From Haliea sp. (GTDB lineage Bacteria > Pseudomonadota > Gammaproteobacteria > Pseudomonadales > Halieaceae): a stretch of DNA of 64,000 nucleotides. Under the pieces are notes generated by a model. The model worked only from the letters and a program-made list of their open reading frames with translations. It ran no database searches and was not told where the DNA came from. Made by a program: the position numbers and the translations under genes. Numbering within the stretch: the stretch's first letter is position 1; each line of letters opens with the position of its first letter. Shown here one piece after another: positions 7,438-17,437 of the stretch. The stretch lies in assembly GCA_016704305.1 (NCBI GenBank), contig JADJAL010000024.1, forward strand, positions 1 to 64,000, written 5' to 3'.

Positions 7438-10094
7438 ACCGTCAATGGATTGGCTTTGTCGGGGTCCACACCCAGCGCGCCAATGGCCCGGGTCACAACC
7501 GAAATATCTATGCGCCCCTCGTCGGCCAGCGCCTTCAACGCGGCGATCACGATGTATTCGCGACTCACCTCAAAGAACTCGCGCAGTTTGGCGCGCGTGT
7601 CCGAGCGGCCGAAGCCGTCGGTGCCGAGCACACTGTAATGGCCAGGCACGAACTCGCGGATCTGGTCGGAATAGAGTTTGAGGTAATCAGTCGCTGCGAC
7701 TACCGGGCCGCCCGCCTCCTGCAGTAATTGCGTGACATACGGCACGCGCTGCTCCGCCTCGGGATGCAGCAGGTTCCAGCGTCGTACCGCCTTGCCCTCG
7801 CGCGCCAGTTCGTTGACGCTGGTGAGGCTCCACACATCGGCCGCCACCTGGTAATCACTTTCCAGAATGGCCGCCGCCGCCTCGACCTCGCGCAGGATCG
7901 CGCCGCCGCCGAGCAGTTGCACACGCAGCTCACTGGTGGCGGTAGATGACTTGAACTTATACATCCCCTTGATGATGCCGGCCTCGGCGCCCTGCGGCAT
8001 CTCCGGCTGCAGGTAGTTCTCGTTCATCGTGGTGATGTAATAAAAGCGGTTCTCGCCCTTGTGGTACATGCGCCGCAAACCGTCCTGGATGATGACCGCC
8101 AGTTCATACGCATACGCCGGGTCGTAACTCACGCAGTTGGGGATCGTACTCGCCATCAGGTGGCTGTGGCCGTCCTGGTGCTGCAGCCCCTCGCCGTTGA
8201 GCGTGGTGCGCCCCGCCGTGGCGCCAATCAGGAAGCCGCGCGCCTGGCTGTCGCCCGCGGCCCACGCCAGGTCGCCGATGCGCTGGAAGCCGAACATCGA
8301 GTAAAAGATGTAGAACGGCACCATCGGGAAGTTGCTGGTGCTGTAGGACGTCGCCGCCGCCAGCCAGGCGGAAAACGCGCCCGCCTCGTTGATGCCCTCC
8401 TCCAGGATCTGGCCCTTGATGTCCTCCTTGTAGAACATGATCTGGCCGGCATCCTGCGGCGTGTAGCGCTGGCCGACGGAGGAGTAAATGCCGAGCTGCC
8501 GGAACATGCCCTCCATGCCAAAGGTGCGCGCCTCGTCGGGCACGATGGGCACCACGCGCTGGCCGATATCCGCGTCCTTCACCAGGCTAGACAAGATGCG
8601 CACGAATGCCATGGTGGTCGATATTTCCCGCGTGCCGCTGCTTTTCAATTGGTTGCCGAAGGCGGTCAGAGGTGGCGTCTCCAGCAATTCCATCGCCGCA
8701 CGGCGTTTCGGAATCGGACCGCCGAGTGCCGCCCGGCGTTCGCGCATGTAGCGCATCTCCGGGCTGTCGGCTGGCGGCCGATAGTAGGGAACATTTTTCA
8801 GTTCGTCGTCACCGATGGGGATGTCGAAGCGATCGCGGAAGGCCTTCAGGTCTTCCATATCCAGTTTCTTCAGGGAATGGGTTTCATTGTGGGCCTCGCC
8901 CGAACCGCCGGTGCCATAGCCTTTCACTGTCATTGCCAGTATCGCGGTGGGGCGATCATGCTCTGCAACCGCCCAGGCATAGGCCGCATAGACCTTGTAC
9001 GGGTCGTGTCCGCCGCGGTTGAGGTACATGATGTCGTCGTCTGACATATCAGCAACCAGCTCCAGCAACTCCGGGTACTTGCCGAAAAAATGCTCGCGGG
9101 TATACGCACCGCCGTTGAACTTGTAATTCTGCAGTTCGCCGTCGCAGACCTCGTCCATGCGCTTCTGCAGCAGGCCGGTTTTATCCTTCTCCAGCAGGTG
9201 ATCCCACTTACGGCCCCAGATCACCTTGATCACGTTCCAGCCGGCACCGCGGAAAATACCTTCCAGTTCCTGGATTATCTTGCCGTTCCCGCGCACCGGG
9301 CCGTCCAGTCGCTGCAAATTGCAGTTGATCACGAAATTGAGGTTGCCCATGCCCTCGCGCCCGGCGAGTGAGATCGCGCCCAGCGATTCCGGCTCGTCGC
9401 ACTCCCCGTCGCCAACAAAACACCAGACCTCGCGATCGCCGTGGTCGATCAGGCCCCGATCCTGCTGGTACTTCATCACGCGCGCCTGGTAGATCGCCTG
9501 TATCGGGCCGAGGCCCATGGAGACGGTGGGGAACTGCCAGTAATCGGGCATCAACCAGGGGTGCGGGTAGGACGATAATCCGCCGCCATTCACTTCGCGG
9601 CGAAAGTTGTCAAGTTGCGCCTCGTCGAAACGCCCTTCCAGGAAGGAGCGCGCGTACATACCCGGCGCGCTGTGGCCCTGGTAGAAGATCAGGTCGCCGG
9701 GATGGCCGTCGTCGGTGCCGCGAAAAAAATGGTTGAAGCCGATGTCGTACAGCGTCGCGCTGGAGGAGAAACTCGAGATATGGCCGCCCAGTGCATCGTC
9801 GTTGTCATTGCCGCGCATCACCATCGCCAGCGCATTCCAGCGCACCAGCGAGCGGATGCGGCGTTCCATGAACACGTCGCCGGGCATCATTTTTTCTTCT
9901 GCCGGGGCGATGGTGTTGCAAAACGGCGTGGTGGTGGCGGAGGGCAGGCGCAGGCGCGAGCTGATGGCATGCTTGGCCAATTCCAGCAACAGGAAAGAGG
10001 CGCGCTCCGGACCCTCGTGCTTGACCACATCGTCCAGCGCATCCAGCCATTCGCGGGTCTCGAGAGGGTTTGTGTCTTCCTTCATGCCAGCCAT
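7434..10094 (-). CDS. aceE: Pyruvate dehydrogenase E1, homodimeric type
   Basis: Thiamine-diphosphate enzyme that decarboxylates pyruvate and acetylates the lipoyl group of AceF. About 886 residues, normal for the homodimeric gammaproteobacterial type (N-terminus TNPLETREWLDALDDVV). The ThDP/metal motif is seen as GDGECDEPES with the following NLNFVINCNLQRLDGPVRG. The end of the protein runs directly into aceF. Three starts are possible: GTG 10106, ATG 10094 and ATG 10085. ATG 10094 has a GGAG about 11 bases upstream; ATG 10085 aligns best with the usual first residue. No pdhR-type regulator is adjacent. Confidence 0.95.
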   Translation of the reverse strand: MAGMKEDTNPLETREWLDALDDVVKHEGPERASFLLLELAKHAISSRLRLPSATTTPFCNTIAPAEEKMMPGDVFMERRIRSLVRWNALAMVMRGNDNDDALGGHISSFSSSATLYDIGFNHFFRGTDDGHPGDLIFYQGHSAPGMYARSFLEGRFDEAQLDNFRREVNGGGLSSYPHPWLMPDYWQFPTVSMGLGPIQAIYQARVMKYQQDRGLIDHGDREVWCFVGDGECDEPESLGAISLAGREGMGNLNFVINCNLQRLDGPVRGNGKIIQELEGIFRGAGWNVIKVIWGRKWDHLLEKDKTGLLQKRMDEVCDGELQNYKFNGGAYTREHFFGKYPELLELVADMSDDDIMYLNRGGHDPYKVYAAYAWAVAEHDRPTAILAMTVKGYGTGGSGEAHNETHSLKKLDMEDLKAFRDRFDIPIGDDELKNVPYYRPPADSPEMRYMRERRAALGGPIPKRRAAMELLETPPLTAFGNQLKSSGTREISTTMAFVRILSSLVKDADIGQRVVPIVPDEARTFGMEGMFRQLGIYSSVGQRYTPQDAGQIMFYKEDIKGQILEEGINEAGAFSAWLAAATSYSTSNFPMVPFYIFYSMFGFQRIGDLAWAAGDSQARGFLIGATAGRTTLNGEGLQHQDGHSHLMASTIPNCVSYDPAYAYELAVIIQDGLRRMYHKGENRFYYITTMNENYLQPEMPQGAEAGIIKGMYKFKSSTATSELRVQLLGGGAILREVEAAAAILESDYQVAADVWSLTSVNELAREGKAVRRWNLLHPEAEQRVPYVTQLLQEAGGPVVAATDYLKLYSDQIREFVPGHYSVLGTDGFGRSDTRAKLREFFEVSREYIVIAALKALADEGRIDISVVTRAIGALGVDPDKANPLTV

Positions 10095-10462
10095 GCCAAC
10101 GCACACTCCAGTGATTCGGATCGAGGCGGAACTGAGCTACGCTCTAAATTCCAAGATAGAACCTGGCTGGCTGTCCGGTGGCAAAGTGCTCACAAGTGCC
10201 GGAAATATTGGGTCAAGCAAGGCACAAGAGCACAGCGGAAAGCATGCTGGTCCGCCATTGATACTACCGAAGCGGGGAGGACAAATCTATTTGGTTCCAT
10301 ATGGGAACTATAATTTAGGGCCTGAAACTCTTAATTAATGCCGGAGGCACTGCGTGCCCGAGGAGGGGACGGCTCGCCGGGTTACGAGTCCGGGGATGAA
10401 AGCGATCGCATTGTGCCTAGGGAGCCCACACCGCCGGACATGGGCATTTGGGTTCACATCTA
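10095..10462. other. Intergenic region upstream of aceE
   Basis: 368 bases without a supportable gene. It should hold the aceE promoter. A GTTCC/GGAAC inverted repeat with a 5-base spacer (10294-10308) next to an A+T-rich TATAAT string is the only operator-like feature I see. The G+C-rich part at 10340-10440 can form small hairpins but matches no riboswitch or tRNA that I can recognise. Confidence 0.4.
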
Positions 10463-11419
10463 TCAGTAACAGAAATTTCCACCGAAACTTGCACTTCCCC
10501 CATCGGTGCCACCCCGCGCTGCACAGTCCGCAGCTGGCTCAACGGTATAGTCGCGCAGGCCGTCAAAGTACATGCCGTGCTGTTGCGGTGCGTCACCGCC
10601 GTTGACTATGGTGGCGGCTTCCGGGGTCAACTCCGGCGGCGATACGCCGCCACGCCCGTTTCGACGGGCGAAAAAGGCCCGGATCATGGCCATATCCGCA
10701 GCATATTGCGCATCGCGCTCCGCGCGCGTCGTTGCATTGATATCGTCCTCGTCCACCAGCGCTCCGGTCAGGGCATTCACATGGATCGCTTTTGCGTCTG
10801 CCTGCGTGTGCTGTCCCTGAAATGTCCAGATCAGCAATGGAAGCTTGGGATCCTTGTCGCTCACTTTAAGCTTGATACCGGAGACGCTTGTCAGTCCTCC
10901 GCGACGAGCCAGTTCATACGCATCCCGCAGCCCGACCTGTACACCCAGGAGCGGTGTCGGGACATATCCTGAATTGGGTGACCCCATATCGATAAACTTC
11001 GGGGCTACCGCCGCGGCGGCAGCGGCTTCAAATACCTCGGCCACGCCCGCCTGGCGGGCCGCCTCCATCTGGTCCGGGGGCGGCAGCAGACTCACGCCCT
11101 CAAAGTTGGCGTAGACTACGCCCAGCAACGTGCCGAGCTTCGGTTGATAAAACTGATACGTCACACTGGTAACGGTGGGTTGATTGACGGCAGGCAGTTG
11201 TATGTCGATTTCTGTCATGTAGGCTGGTTCACCACGCTGTTGCACCAACGCGATCGTCTTCTGCGCGAGTTCCAGCACGTGCGTGGGCCAATGGTCTGAA
11301 TCCACTTCAAGCGTCGGGGCAGCGGCCGCCTCATCAGCCTTCGAACACGCCTCTACGCCCAGCACGGCCAGCAACACCATGCACAATCTACAAACGACCC
11401 CGGCGACAGATGCTGGCAT
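10463..11419 (-). CDS. Secreted or lipoprotein-like protein of unknown function
   Basis: 318 residues. The N-terminus is a signal sequence: MPASVAGVVCRLCMVLLAVL followed by GVEACSKAD. The Cys in VEAC could be a lipobox Cys, although Glu at -2 is unusual. The mature part is acidic, has Ala-rich helices (residues about 120-140) and ends in a Gly/Ser/Cys-rich tail (CAARGGTDGGSASFGGNFCY) that may form a disulphide. The start at 11419 has a GGAG seven bases upstream; a longer frame begins at 11455. No known domain recognised. Divergent from the DUF4189 gene, another small secreted protein. Confidence 0.6.
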   Translation of the reverse strand: MPASVAGVVCRLCMVLLAVLGVEACSKADEAAAAPTLEVDSDHWPTHVLELAQKTIALVQQRGEPAYMTEIDIQLPAVNQPTVTSVTYQFYQPKLGTLLGVVYANFEGVSLLPPPDQMEAARQAGVAEVFEAAAAAAVAPKFIDMGSPNSGYVPTPLLGVQVGLRDAYELARRGGLTSVSGIKLKVSDKDPKLPLLIWTFQGQHTQADAKAIHVNALTGALVDEDDINATTRAERDAQYAADMAMIRAFFARRNGRGGVSPPELTPEAATIVNGGDAPQQHGMYFDGLRDYTVEPAADCAARGGTDGGSASFGGNFCY

Positions 11420-11695
11420 AGCGATACTCCAGAATACCTGTAATAACTGCGACAAAAAAACCTATGCAGAACCGCCAGACTATAGTGGCTCTGTTTGCCT
11501 GAAGTCACGCCTTTTAAGCCGCCGGAAACGTTGGCGGGTCATCCGTCCATACTGTCCAGGGCAGCCAGGTAGTTTACGTTTTTCAGGATGCGGTCTACCC
11601 TGCTTTGTCTGGGTGAATGGGCCAGGTTTTCACCCTTGGGTGGCACAGCGGTGATGTCAGACAGGTTAATGACCAGGTCCAAGAGGCAAAATTCC

Positions 11696-12277
11696 ATGCT
11701 TAAAGTATCTGTCGTTTTCCATCCTGTCCGGCCGCATCTGCACCGCCTTGGCCAGATCCTGGTCGTTGTTGCCATGCTCGTGGCTTTTTCCACTGCGACC
11801 CATAAAGCAGGGGCAGATGAAGGTGGCAACAGCGCTATTTGCAGGGAGCAATGCAACTACGATAGCAGTTCCTCCTGCTACTGGAGTTGCATGTCTGATC
11901 GCGGGCTCTACGACAGTGCTCCAGGTGGAACAATGGGCCCTATGCCAGCTCCGCCAACGCTCTATGGCGCCATCGCGGTCGACATCGATACACTCGCCAC
12001 GGGTTATGTGAAAGACGTCGCGTCGCGCGAGGAAGCTGAACGGGGCGCACTGGAAAATTGCCGCAAAGCCGGCGGATCGGCATCCGGTTGCGAGGTGGCC
12101 GTGTGGGGCCACAATACCTGTCTCGCCCTGTCGACCAGCCTGGGAGGAAGTTCTGGTAATGCGTGGGGTTACGCCTGGTCCGACGACGGCTGGGTATCGC
12201 GGCGCGATGCTGTAAATGCGTGCCGCGAGCAAGGCGGCAGCAACTGCAAGGTGGCTGTCAGCCTCTGCACCGGGTGA
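11696..12277 (+). CDS. Secreted DUF4189-like protein
   Basis: 193 residues. An N-terminal hydrophobic segment (LGQILVVVAMLVAFSTATH) acts as signal or anchor. A Cys-rich stretch follows (CREQCNYDSSSSCYWSCM). The C-terminal domain of about 100 residues begins YGAIAVDIDTLATGYVKDV and has SREEAERGALENCRKAGG and CREQGGSNCKVAVSLC, the alternating pattern of the DUF4189 family, usually periplasmic or secreted. Function unknown. The start at 11696 (MLKVSVV) precedes the signal directly; the frame is open further upstream to 11588. Confidence 0.65.
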   Translation: MLKVSVVFHPVRPHLHRLGQILVVVAMLVAFSTATHKAGADEGGNSAICREQCNYDSSSSCYWSCMSDRGLYDSAPGGTMGPMPAPPTLYGAIAVDIDTLATGYVKDVASREEAERGALENCRKAGGSASGCEVAVWGHNTCLALSTSLGGSSGNAWGYAWSDDGWVSRRDAVNACREQGGSNCKVAVSLCTG

Positions 12278-12400
12278 GTGGACCTGAGTTGATTTTCTCC
12301 AAGGGTTAGGAGTCGCCCCGCAGCCGCGCCCGGATACGCATCCAGATGGCGGCCATGACAACACCGGGTATAGTGCGGCTGTCCCTCCGGACGATATGCG

Positions 12401-12688
12401 TCAGCGGACGATTCCCGGTGTCAAGCAAAGCCCGGCGTGCGCGATGCGTCGATCCACACTGCGCGTGATGTTGATCGGTTCACGACACGCTTCATCTCGC
12501 AAACCCAGATCTTCAAGTACGATACAGACGTCGCTCCTGACCTGAACATCAAGTACGTGACCGTCCAGCTCGCGCAACATCGCCATCATCGCGCGGTCAT
12601 CGTCCGACTCGTCCGCTCTCTCCTCCAACACTATCTCGCTCTGATACCCACTGCAGCAATGATTCAACCCGCACCGTGGCAACAGCAA
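12401..12688 (-). CDS. Possible small protein, BON-like, directly after the M16 peptidase
   Basis: 95 codons from a TTG start, 15 bases after the M16 stop on the same strand. The sequence around VLDVQVRSDVCIVLEDLG and NITRSVDRRIAH vaguely follows the BON-domain pattern (beta strands around a conserved Gly, then a short helix). No good Shine-Dalgarno or signal peptide. It may be a remnant. The rest of 12278-12703 holds nothing else I can support. Confidence 0.2.
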   Translation of the reverse strand: MLLPRCGLNHCCSGYQSEIVLEERADESDDDRAMMAMLRELDGHVLDVQVRSDVCIVLEDLGLRDEACREPINITRSVDRRIAHAGLCLTPGIVR

Positions 12689-12703
12689 CAGTTCCTCGAG
12701 TGG

Positions 12704-15568
12704 TCATTCAATCGTATAGGCAGCATGCCCGCGCTTGATCGCCTCGGCGGAGTCATACGCTCGCGCATCGCCCTTGGGCACAACACCCCACTTGCCGGGT
12801 GCCACCACCTGCAGTGAGTGGCGCTGCTTAAGGAAGACGCGCTCGAAGTAGGCCTTCCAGTCCGCCAGCGTGAGCGCCTGTACCGCGTCGGCCAGCGACT
12901 GGCGGCTGTCGAAGTTCCACTCCTTGCGGGCGATGGACTGCCAGTAGTACTCGGCGCGCTCGTTGAGGTTCTTGTCCGGGCGCAGGATGTCGCTGACCAG
13001 CGAGGCCTTGTGGCGCTCAAATTGCGCCTCGTCCAGCGTCGGCTCGACGCGCAGCATGAAGGCCTGCATCGCTCCCGCCACCGCATCGGCATCCGCGACC
13101 GGTGATTGCACCAGCAGCACGAGGCCGGGCACGTCCATTTTAGGGTAGTCATAAGCGCCGACCACGTAGCCCAGCTGTTGCTCAGTGCGCAATTCCTGGA
13201 AAAAGCCCGACGAGATGATCTGGGCAGTGAGCGCGGTGGCGGCCCTGTCCTGCCAGCTGGTGCCCGCACCCTGCAGGTACCAGGCAACCACAGAATCGTC
13301 GTGCGGTACGTCCACGGTATAGCGCAACGATTCCCCGTCGGCCAGTTTCAACACCTTGCGTTCGGGCAGTGCTGGCGCGGGCGCGTTGCTGACCACGCCT
13401 GAGAGCATACCGGACAGCTGCTCAACTTCGTTCGGGTTGTAATTGCCGTAGACCAGCACTTCCGCTGTCGCGCCCTGCCAGAACTGCTGTATATAGTCGT
13501 CGAGCGCGGCCATGTCGATGTTTTCCAGCGCCGTGATCATCACCTGCTCGCCCCACTCGCCGTACATGAGGGCTTCATTGAGATCATCCACTACCTGGCT
13601 GCTGGGGCGTTTCGCAACCGAGTTTTGCAGGCCGCGGACCATATCGCTGCGAATATCCTCGAAGCGCTGCTCGCTGAATGTCGGCTTGACGATGCTGTCC
13701 AACAAGCGCTGCAACAACAGCACCTGCTTGTCGTTGTAGCCACTGACGCGCAGGCTGATGCCCTGGCTGTGCTTGTAAATCTCGAAATTCATCCCGGCCA
13801 ACTGCGCGGGATAGGCAAACTCGTTGACGAGGTCAGAAAGCAACGCGGCATAGAGCGCCGCTTGCGCGGTCTGGTCGGCTGTTTCGCCCACATCGGGCGA
13901 ACGAAAATTGATATAGGTGACGCCTCTTGGAATCTTGAACTCATCGTCCGGCATGAACCAGATCTTCTGCCGATCGGCCTCCAGTGCGACCTGTGGAATC
14001 GCGGGCACCGGCTGCGGCAACGCCACCAGCGACACATCCTGTGCAATGAATTCATTCGGCGCGGGGAGATGCATGGCTTTTATGTCGGGGTCGTTGCTAT
14101 CGCTGGCGGTAATTTGCGCTACGTCGAGCGGCTGCTGCGAATACGGCACCTGGTAAAACCTGGAGACCTTGTCGCCCTGCACGGCTGTATCGCTCAGCGT
14201 CACCAGGGCATTCCCGGGCCTGATCTGCTCCAGCAGTTCTGCCAGTAGTGCATCATCGTAGCGATCCATCATGTAGGGACCGCGCAGGATGTCCTCGGGC
14301 GCGTAGAACTGCATGCCGCTGGCCAATGCGCTGACGTAGCTCATCGGCTCCATCTGTTCACGGAAGCGAAAGGCGAGATCCGCCAGGCGCGACTGCTCAT
14401 CGTACAGCCAGCGCTGCGGGCCTTCGGTGCGCAACAACTCCACATAGGCGAAGAGCAGTTGCAGGACGCGATCGGGGTCTGCCGCGCCCTTCTCCGTCAA
14501 CGAGATGCTGACACTGAACAGCGCACCCCCTGGCCAGGAGAGGCCACTCCCTGCCGACAAGCCTTCCGCCAGTCCTTCCGCCTTCAATTGAGACAGCAGG
14601 CTGCCCTCGCCCTCGTGCCCGATCAGGTTGCCGAGGTAGGCCTGCGGATTGACGCGGTACTGTTCGCGGAAGTCGGGAGTCGGGAAAGACACATCCAGCT
14701 GCTGTTGCGTGGCCAGCGGTTGCACGCGCACCATCATTGGCAACTGCTCCGGCGAGAACAACGGTGTCTTGATCTCGGCCCGCTCATACGAGTGATTGGG
14801 CACCTGGCTGAACAGCGGGCGGGCCAGGGCTTCCAGCTCGTCCAGCGGCTGGGAACCCAGCACTACCAGGCGCATGATGTTGGCCGAGTAGTATTTATCG
14901 TAGAACTGAATCAATTCATCCCGGATTTGTGCGTCGGGGCGGTCCGCCAGCGTATCCAGCGAGCCTACCGTAAACTGGCTGTAGGGGTGTTCCTGGTTGG
15001 CGACTTCCTGCAGCACATCCAGCCCACGGCGATCATCGCTCTTCAGGCCCATCTGGTATTCCGCTTCCACCGCGTTCTTTTCCCGGTCGACATACTGCGC
15101 CTCGAAGCGCGGCGCAATGAAAAACTGGGCGAAGCGATCCAGCGCCTCCGGCAGGTTGGCGGTGTTAATGTCAAAGAAGTAGTTGGTGTTCTCAAAGCTG
15201 GTGTAGGCGTTGTGGCTGCCGCCGTGCTCTGTAATGAAGCGCTCGTATTCCGCCGCATCGGGGTATTTGTCCGTGCCCAGGAACAGCATGTGCTCCAGGA
15301 AATGGGCGAGGCCGGCGCGGCCGGGCGGATTGTCGCCGCTGCCCACCAGCACATCCAGCGAGGCGGCGGCTTTCGGGGTGCCGGGGTCGGAAATCAGCAG
15401 GACTTCCATCTTGTTGTCCAGCGTCAGCAGGCGGTACTGGTAGTCATCGTTCGGACTTTTGACCGGCTGCCCGGCAGGTGGCGACGTGGTGGCACAGGCC
15501 GCCAGCAGCAGGGCAACAACAAGACTAAGCAGGGGCGCAAGCCCTTGCCGGGGTTTCCATACAGACAT
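12704..15568 (-). CDS. M16-family zinc metallopeptidase, insulinase/pitrilysin-like lipoprotein
   Basis: Large periplasmic peptidase of 954 residues, the pitrilysin/insulysin length with four M16 domains. The N-terminus (residues 1-25) is a lipoprotein signal ending LVVALLLAACATT, so Cys is expected to be lipidated. The inverted zinc motif HFLEH is followed about 75 residues later by the third ligand region EKNAVEAEYQ. Later M16 repeats are inactive, as is usual. I start at ATG 15568, which has GGAG six bases upstream; the open frame runs 95 codons further, across the stop of the permease gene. Follows the permease by 26 bases, so probably cotranscribed with it. Confidence 0.9.
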   Translation of the reverse strand: MSVWKPRQGLAPLLSLVVALLLAACATTSPPAGQPVKSPNDDYQYRLLTLDNKMEVLLISDPGTPKAAASLDVLVGSGDNPPGRAGLAHFLEHMLFLGTDKYPDAAEYERFITEHGGSHNAYTSFENTNYFFDINTANLPEALDRFAQFFIAPRFEAQYVDREKNAVEAEYQMGLKSDDRRGLDVLQEVANQEHPYSQFTVGSLDTLADRPDAQIRDELIQFYDKYYSANIMRLVVLGSQPLDELEALARPLFSQVPNHSYERAEIKTPLFSPEQLPMMVRVQPLATQQQLDVSFPTPDFREQYRVNPQAYLGNLIGHEGEGSLLSQLKAEGLAEGLSAGSGLSWPGGALFSVSISLTEKGAADPDRVLQLLFAYVELLRTEGPQRWLYDEQSRLADLAFRFREQMEPMSYVSALASGMQFYAPEDILRGPYMMDRYDDALLAELLEQIRPGNALVTLSDTAVQGDKVSRFYQVPYSQQPLDVAQITASDSNDPDIKAMHLPAPNEFIAQDVSLVALPQPVPAIPQVALEADRQKIWFMPDDEFKIPRGVTYINFRSPDVGETADQTAQAALYAALLSDLVNEFAYPAQLAGMNFEIYKHSQGISLRVSGYNDKQVLLLQRLLDSIVKPTFSEQRFEDIRSDMVRGLQNSVAKRPSSQVVDDLNEALMYGEWGEQVMITALENIDMAALDDYIQQFWQGATAEVLVYGNYNPNEVEQLSGMLSGVVSNAPAPALPERKVLKLADGESLRYTVDVPHDDSVVAWYLQGAGTSWQDRAATALTAQIISSGFFQELRTEQQLGYVVGAYDYPKMDVPGLVLLVQSPVADADAVAGAMQAFMLRVEPTLDEAQFERHKASLVSDILRPDKNLNERAEYYWQSIARKEWNFDSRQSLADAVQALTLADWKAYFERVFLKQRHSLQVVAPGKWGVVPKGDARAYDSAEAIKRGHAAYTIE

Positions 15569-15594
15569 CAGGGACTCCATCGAATTTGCGTGGT

Positions 15595-16665
15595 CTAGCT
15601 GGCCTGGGGAGGTATCAGCTCCGCGGAAGGCCAGGCGTTTATGATTGCCTTGATCAGTGTTGCCAGCGGTATCGCGAAAAATACACCCCAAAGGCCCCAG
15701 ATACCGCCAAAAAAGAGCACCGCGAGGATAATGGCCACGGGGTGCAGATTGACCGCTTCCGAAAACAACAGGGGAACCAGCACATTGCCATCCAAAATCT
15801 GGATCACCAGATAGACCCCGACCATGGTATAAAATTCCGCAGACAGGCCCCATTGGAAGAAACCGACCATCACCACGGGCAGTGTCACGAGGGTGGCGCC
15901 TATATAGGGCACTATCACCGACAGCCCCACCAGCAAACCCAGCAGCGCCGCGTAATTAAGGCCCAACCAGATGAACGCGAAGTAACTGGCCAAACCGACA
16001 ATCAGGATTTCCACCACCTTGCCGCGTGCATAGTTGGCAAACTGTTCGTTCATTTCACCCCAGATGCGCCGCAATAAAGGGCGCTCCGCAGGCAGGAAGC
16101 CGCCCAGCCAGTCCAGTAGCTGCTTCTTGTCCTTAAGGAAGAAAAACACCAGCAACGGTATCAGGATCATATACACCATCACCGTCAGGACGCCCGTGAT
16201 GGACGCCAGCGAAGTCTTGACCAGAACCTGGCCCAGGCCGGCAAACTCCGCCTGCGCCATCGCAATCAGCCCCCCGATTTGTTCCCGACTGACTATGTGG
16301 GGATAACGATCGGGCAACACGCCCAGAAACTGTCGCACGCTCTCGAGCATGTCGGGCATTTGGCTGAGCAGGCTCAGCATCTGCCGCCATACCAGCGGCA
16401 GCAGCGCAAAAGTGAAACCGAAAAAAACACCGACGAAGACCAGGTAGGACACCGCAACGCCAAGCGAGTGGGGTAAGCCGATTTTCTGCAATTGCCCCGA
16501 GAGGCCCTGGGCGAGATAGGCCAGCACGATGGACGCAACCACCGGCGCCAGGATATCGCCAATGGTCATAAGGAGGATCACCGAGCCCGCCAGCAACACC
16601 AGCAGCAGCACCGACTCTTCCTCGGACAAGTAACGCCTGTACCACTTCGTGAAGATTTCCAGCAT
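15595..16665 (-). CDS. AI-2E family (PerM-like) transporter
   Basis: Inner-membrane protein of 356 residues with about eight hydrophobic segments. The pattern matches the AI-2E/PerM family: an N-terminal pair of helices (VLLLVLLAGSVILLM), a long soluble loop (about 130-190), and the conserved C-terminal core with GKVVEILIVGLASYF, VPYIGATLVTLPVV and GNVLVPLLFSE. Family members export small molecules or ions; the substrate here is unknown. The start MLEIFTKWYRRYLSEEES was chosen over an ATG 17 codons upstream. Lies between tusA and the M16 peptidase, a neighbourhood common in gammaproteobacteria. Confidence 0.88.
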   Translation of the reverse strand: MLEIFTKWYRRYLSEEESVLLLVLLAGSVILLMTIGDILAPVVASIVLAYLAQGLSGQLQKIGLPHSLGVAVSYLVFVGVFFGFTFALLPLVWRQMLSLLSQMPDMLESVRQFLGVLPDRYPHIVSREQIGGLIAMAQAEFAGLGQVLVKTSLASITGVLTVMVYMILIPLLVFFFLKDKKQLLDWLGGFLPAERPLLRRIWGEMNEQFANYARGKVVEILIVGLASYFAFIWLGLNYAALLGLLVGLSVIVPYIGATLVTLPVVMVGFFQWGLSAEFYTMVGVYLVIQILDGNVLVPLLFSEAVNLHPVAIILAVLFFGGIWGLWGVFFAIPLATLIKAIINAWPSAELIPPQAS

Positions 16666-16868
16666 AAACAGCCCAAACAGTATTTCGTACCTGGAATTAA
16701 CCAGCCTGGGTGACACCGCGACCGATTATACCGTCGAAGTCATTGGAAACGCTTTGATGTTCTCGTCATTCCGACGACTTTATGGATCAGGTTGCAGCGA
16801 TTGCACAAGGTGGCACCGCGTTGAATCTGACCGGCTGTCGCCAGGACACGACGCGCGTTCTGGCGCCA

Positions 16869-17102
16869 TCAGCTTTTCTGTAACAGGTAAGTGTACACGC
16901 CCTCCACCTCGGTGCTCTCAAGCAGGTGATGGCCCGACTGTTCGGCAAACACGCGAAAATCCCTCACCGAACCCTGGTCCGTTGCCAGGACGCGCAAGCG
17001 CTGCCCGACCTGCATGCCATTCAACGCGCGCTTCGCCTTCAACAACGGCATGGGGCACGCCAGGCCGATGGCATCCACTGTGATCAAGTCCGGTTCCGTC
17101 AT
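16869..17102 (-). CDS. tusA: TusA/SirA-family sulfurtransferase
   Basis: 77 residues. The family motif GLACPMPLLKAKRAL contains the single persulfide-carrying Cys. TusA proteins hand sulfur to tRNA thiolation and other pathways. The start MTEPDLITVD is preferred over an ATG 15 codons upstream. A 204-base space follows before the permease gene; it holds no gene. Confidence 0.85.
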   Translation of the reverse strand: MTEPDLITVDAIGLACPMPLLKAKRALNGMQVGQRLRVLATDQGSVRDFRVFAEQSGHHLLESTEVEGVYTYLLQKS

Positions 17103-17149
17103 GGTTCCCTGCGCGCCGCATTGCGTCGCGCCAGTATGCGCGATCATGT

Positions 17150-17176
17150 GGCGCTGCGCACCCTTTACACAGCGCC
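17150..17176. promoter_or_regulatory. Inverted repeat upstream of tusA
   Basis: GGCGCTG (17150-17156) and CAGCGCC (17170-17176), perfect 7-base arms, 48 bases upstream of the tusA start in the 335-base divergent space before the gene at 17438. Operator or leader hairpin; no regulator known. The rest of this space holds no gene that I can support. Confidence 0.35.
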
Positions 17177-17437
17177 TACATTAGCAGGGATACGCCGGTA
17201 TCCTCCGGCCCGGTCCGGGGTGCGGGCAACAAGCCATGCCGGCTCCTTCCCTCCACTATCCCCGCACTCATCCCCTCCATTACCCAGTTTGGGAAAGTAA
17301 GGCTTGTGCCGGCTGCGTTAACGACAATAATGGGCGGGCAGCACCCACCTGCCGCGGGCAACCTTGCGGGCGCTTCCATGACGCAAGATCCAGGCTGGGC
17401 GGCACCCTTCTTTGACCAATAACAAAGGAGTAAGCAG

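Noticed and set aside
10330..10450. Possible tRNA T-arm or riboswitch in GCCGGGTTACGAGTCCGG
   Set aside because: No cloverleaf, no acceptor stem and no match to a riboswitch core I know.
12437..12817. Plus-strand 126-codon ORF after the DUF4189 gene
   Set aside because: Antisense to the end of the M16 gene, low-complexity Gln/His/Arg composition, no ribosome site.
14459..15598. Long plus-strand ORF of 379 codons
   Set aside because: Shadow of the M16 peptidase; rich in Arg, Gln and Val with no domain.
15569..15853. 95-codon extension of the M16 peptidase frame
   Set aside because: Overlaps the permease stop, has no signal before the lipoprotein signal, and ATG 15568 has a good ribosome site.
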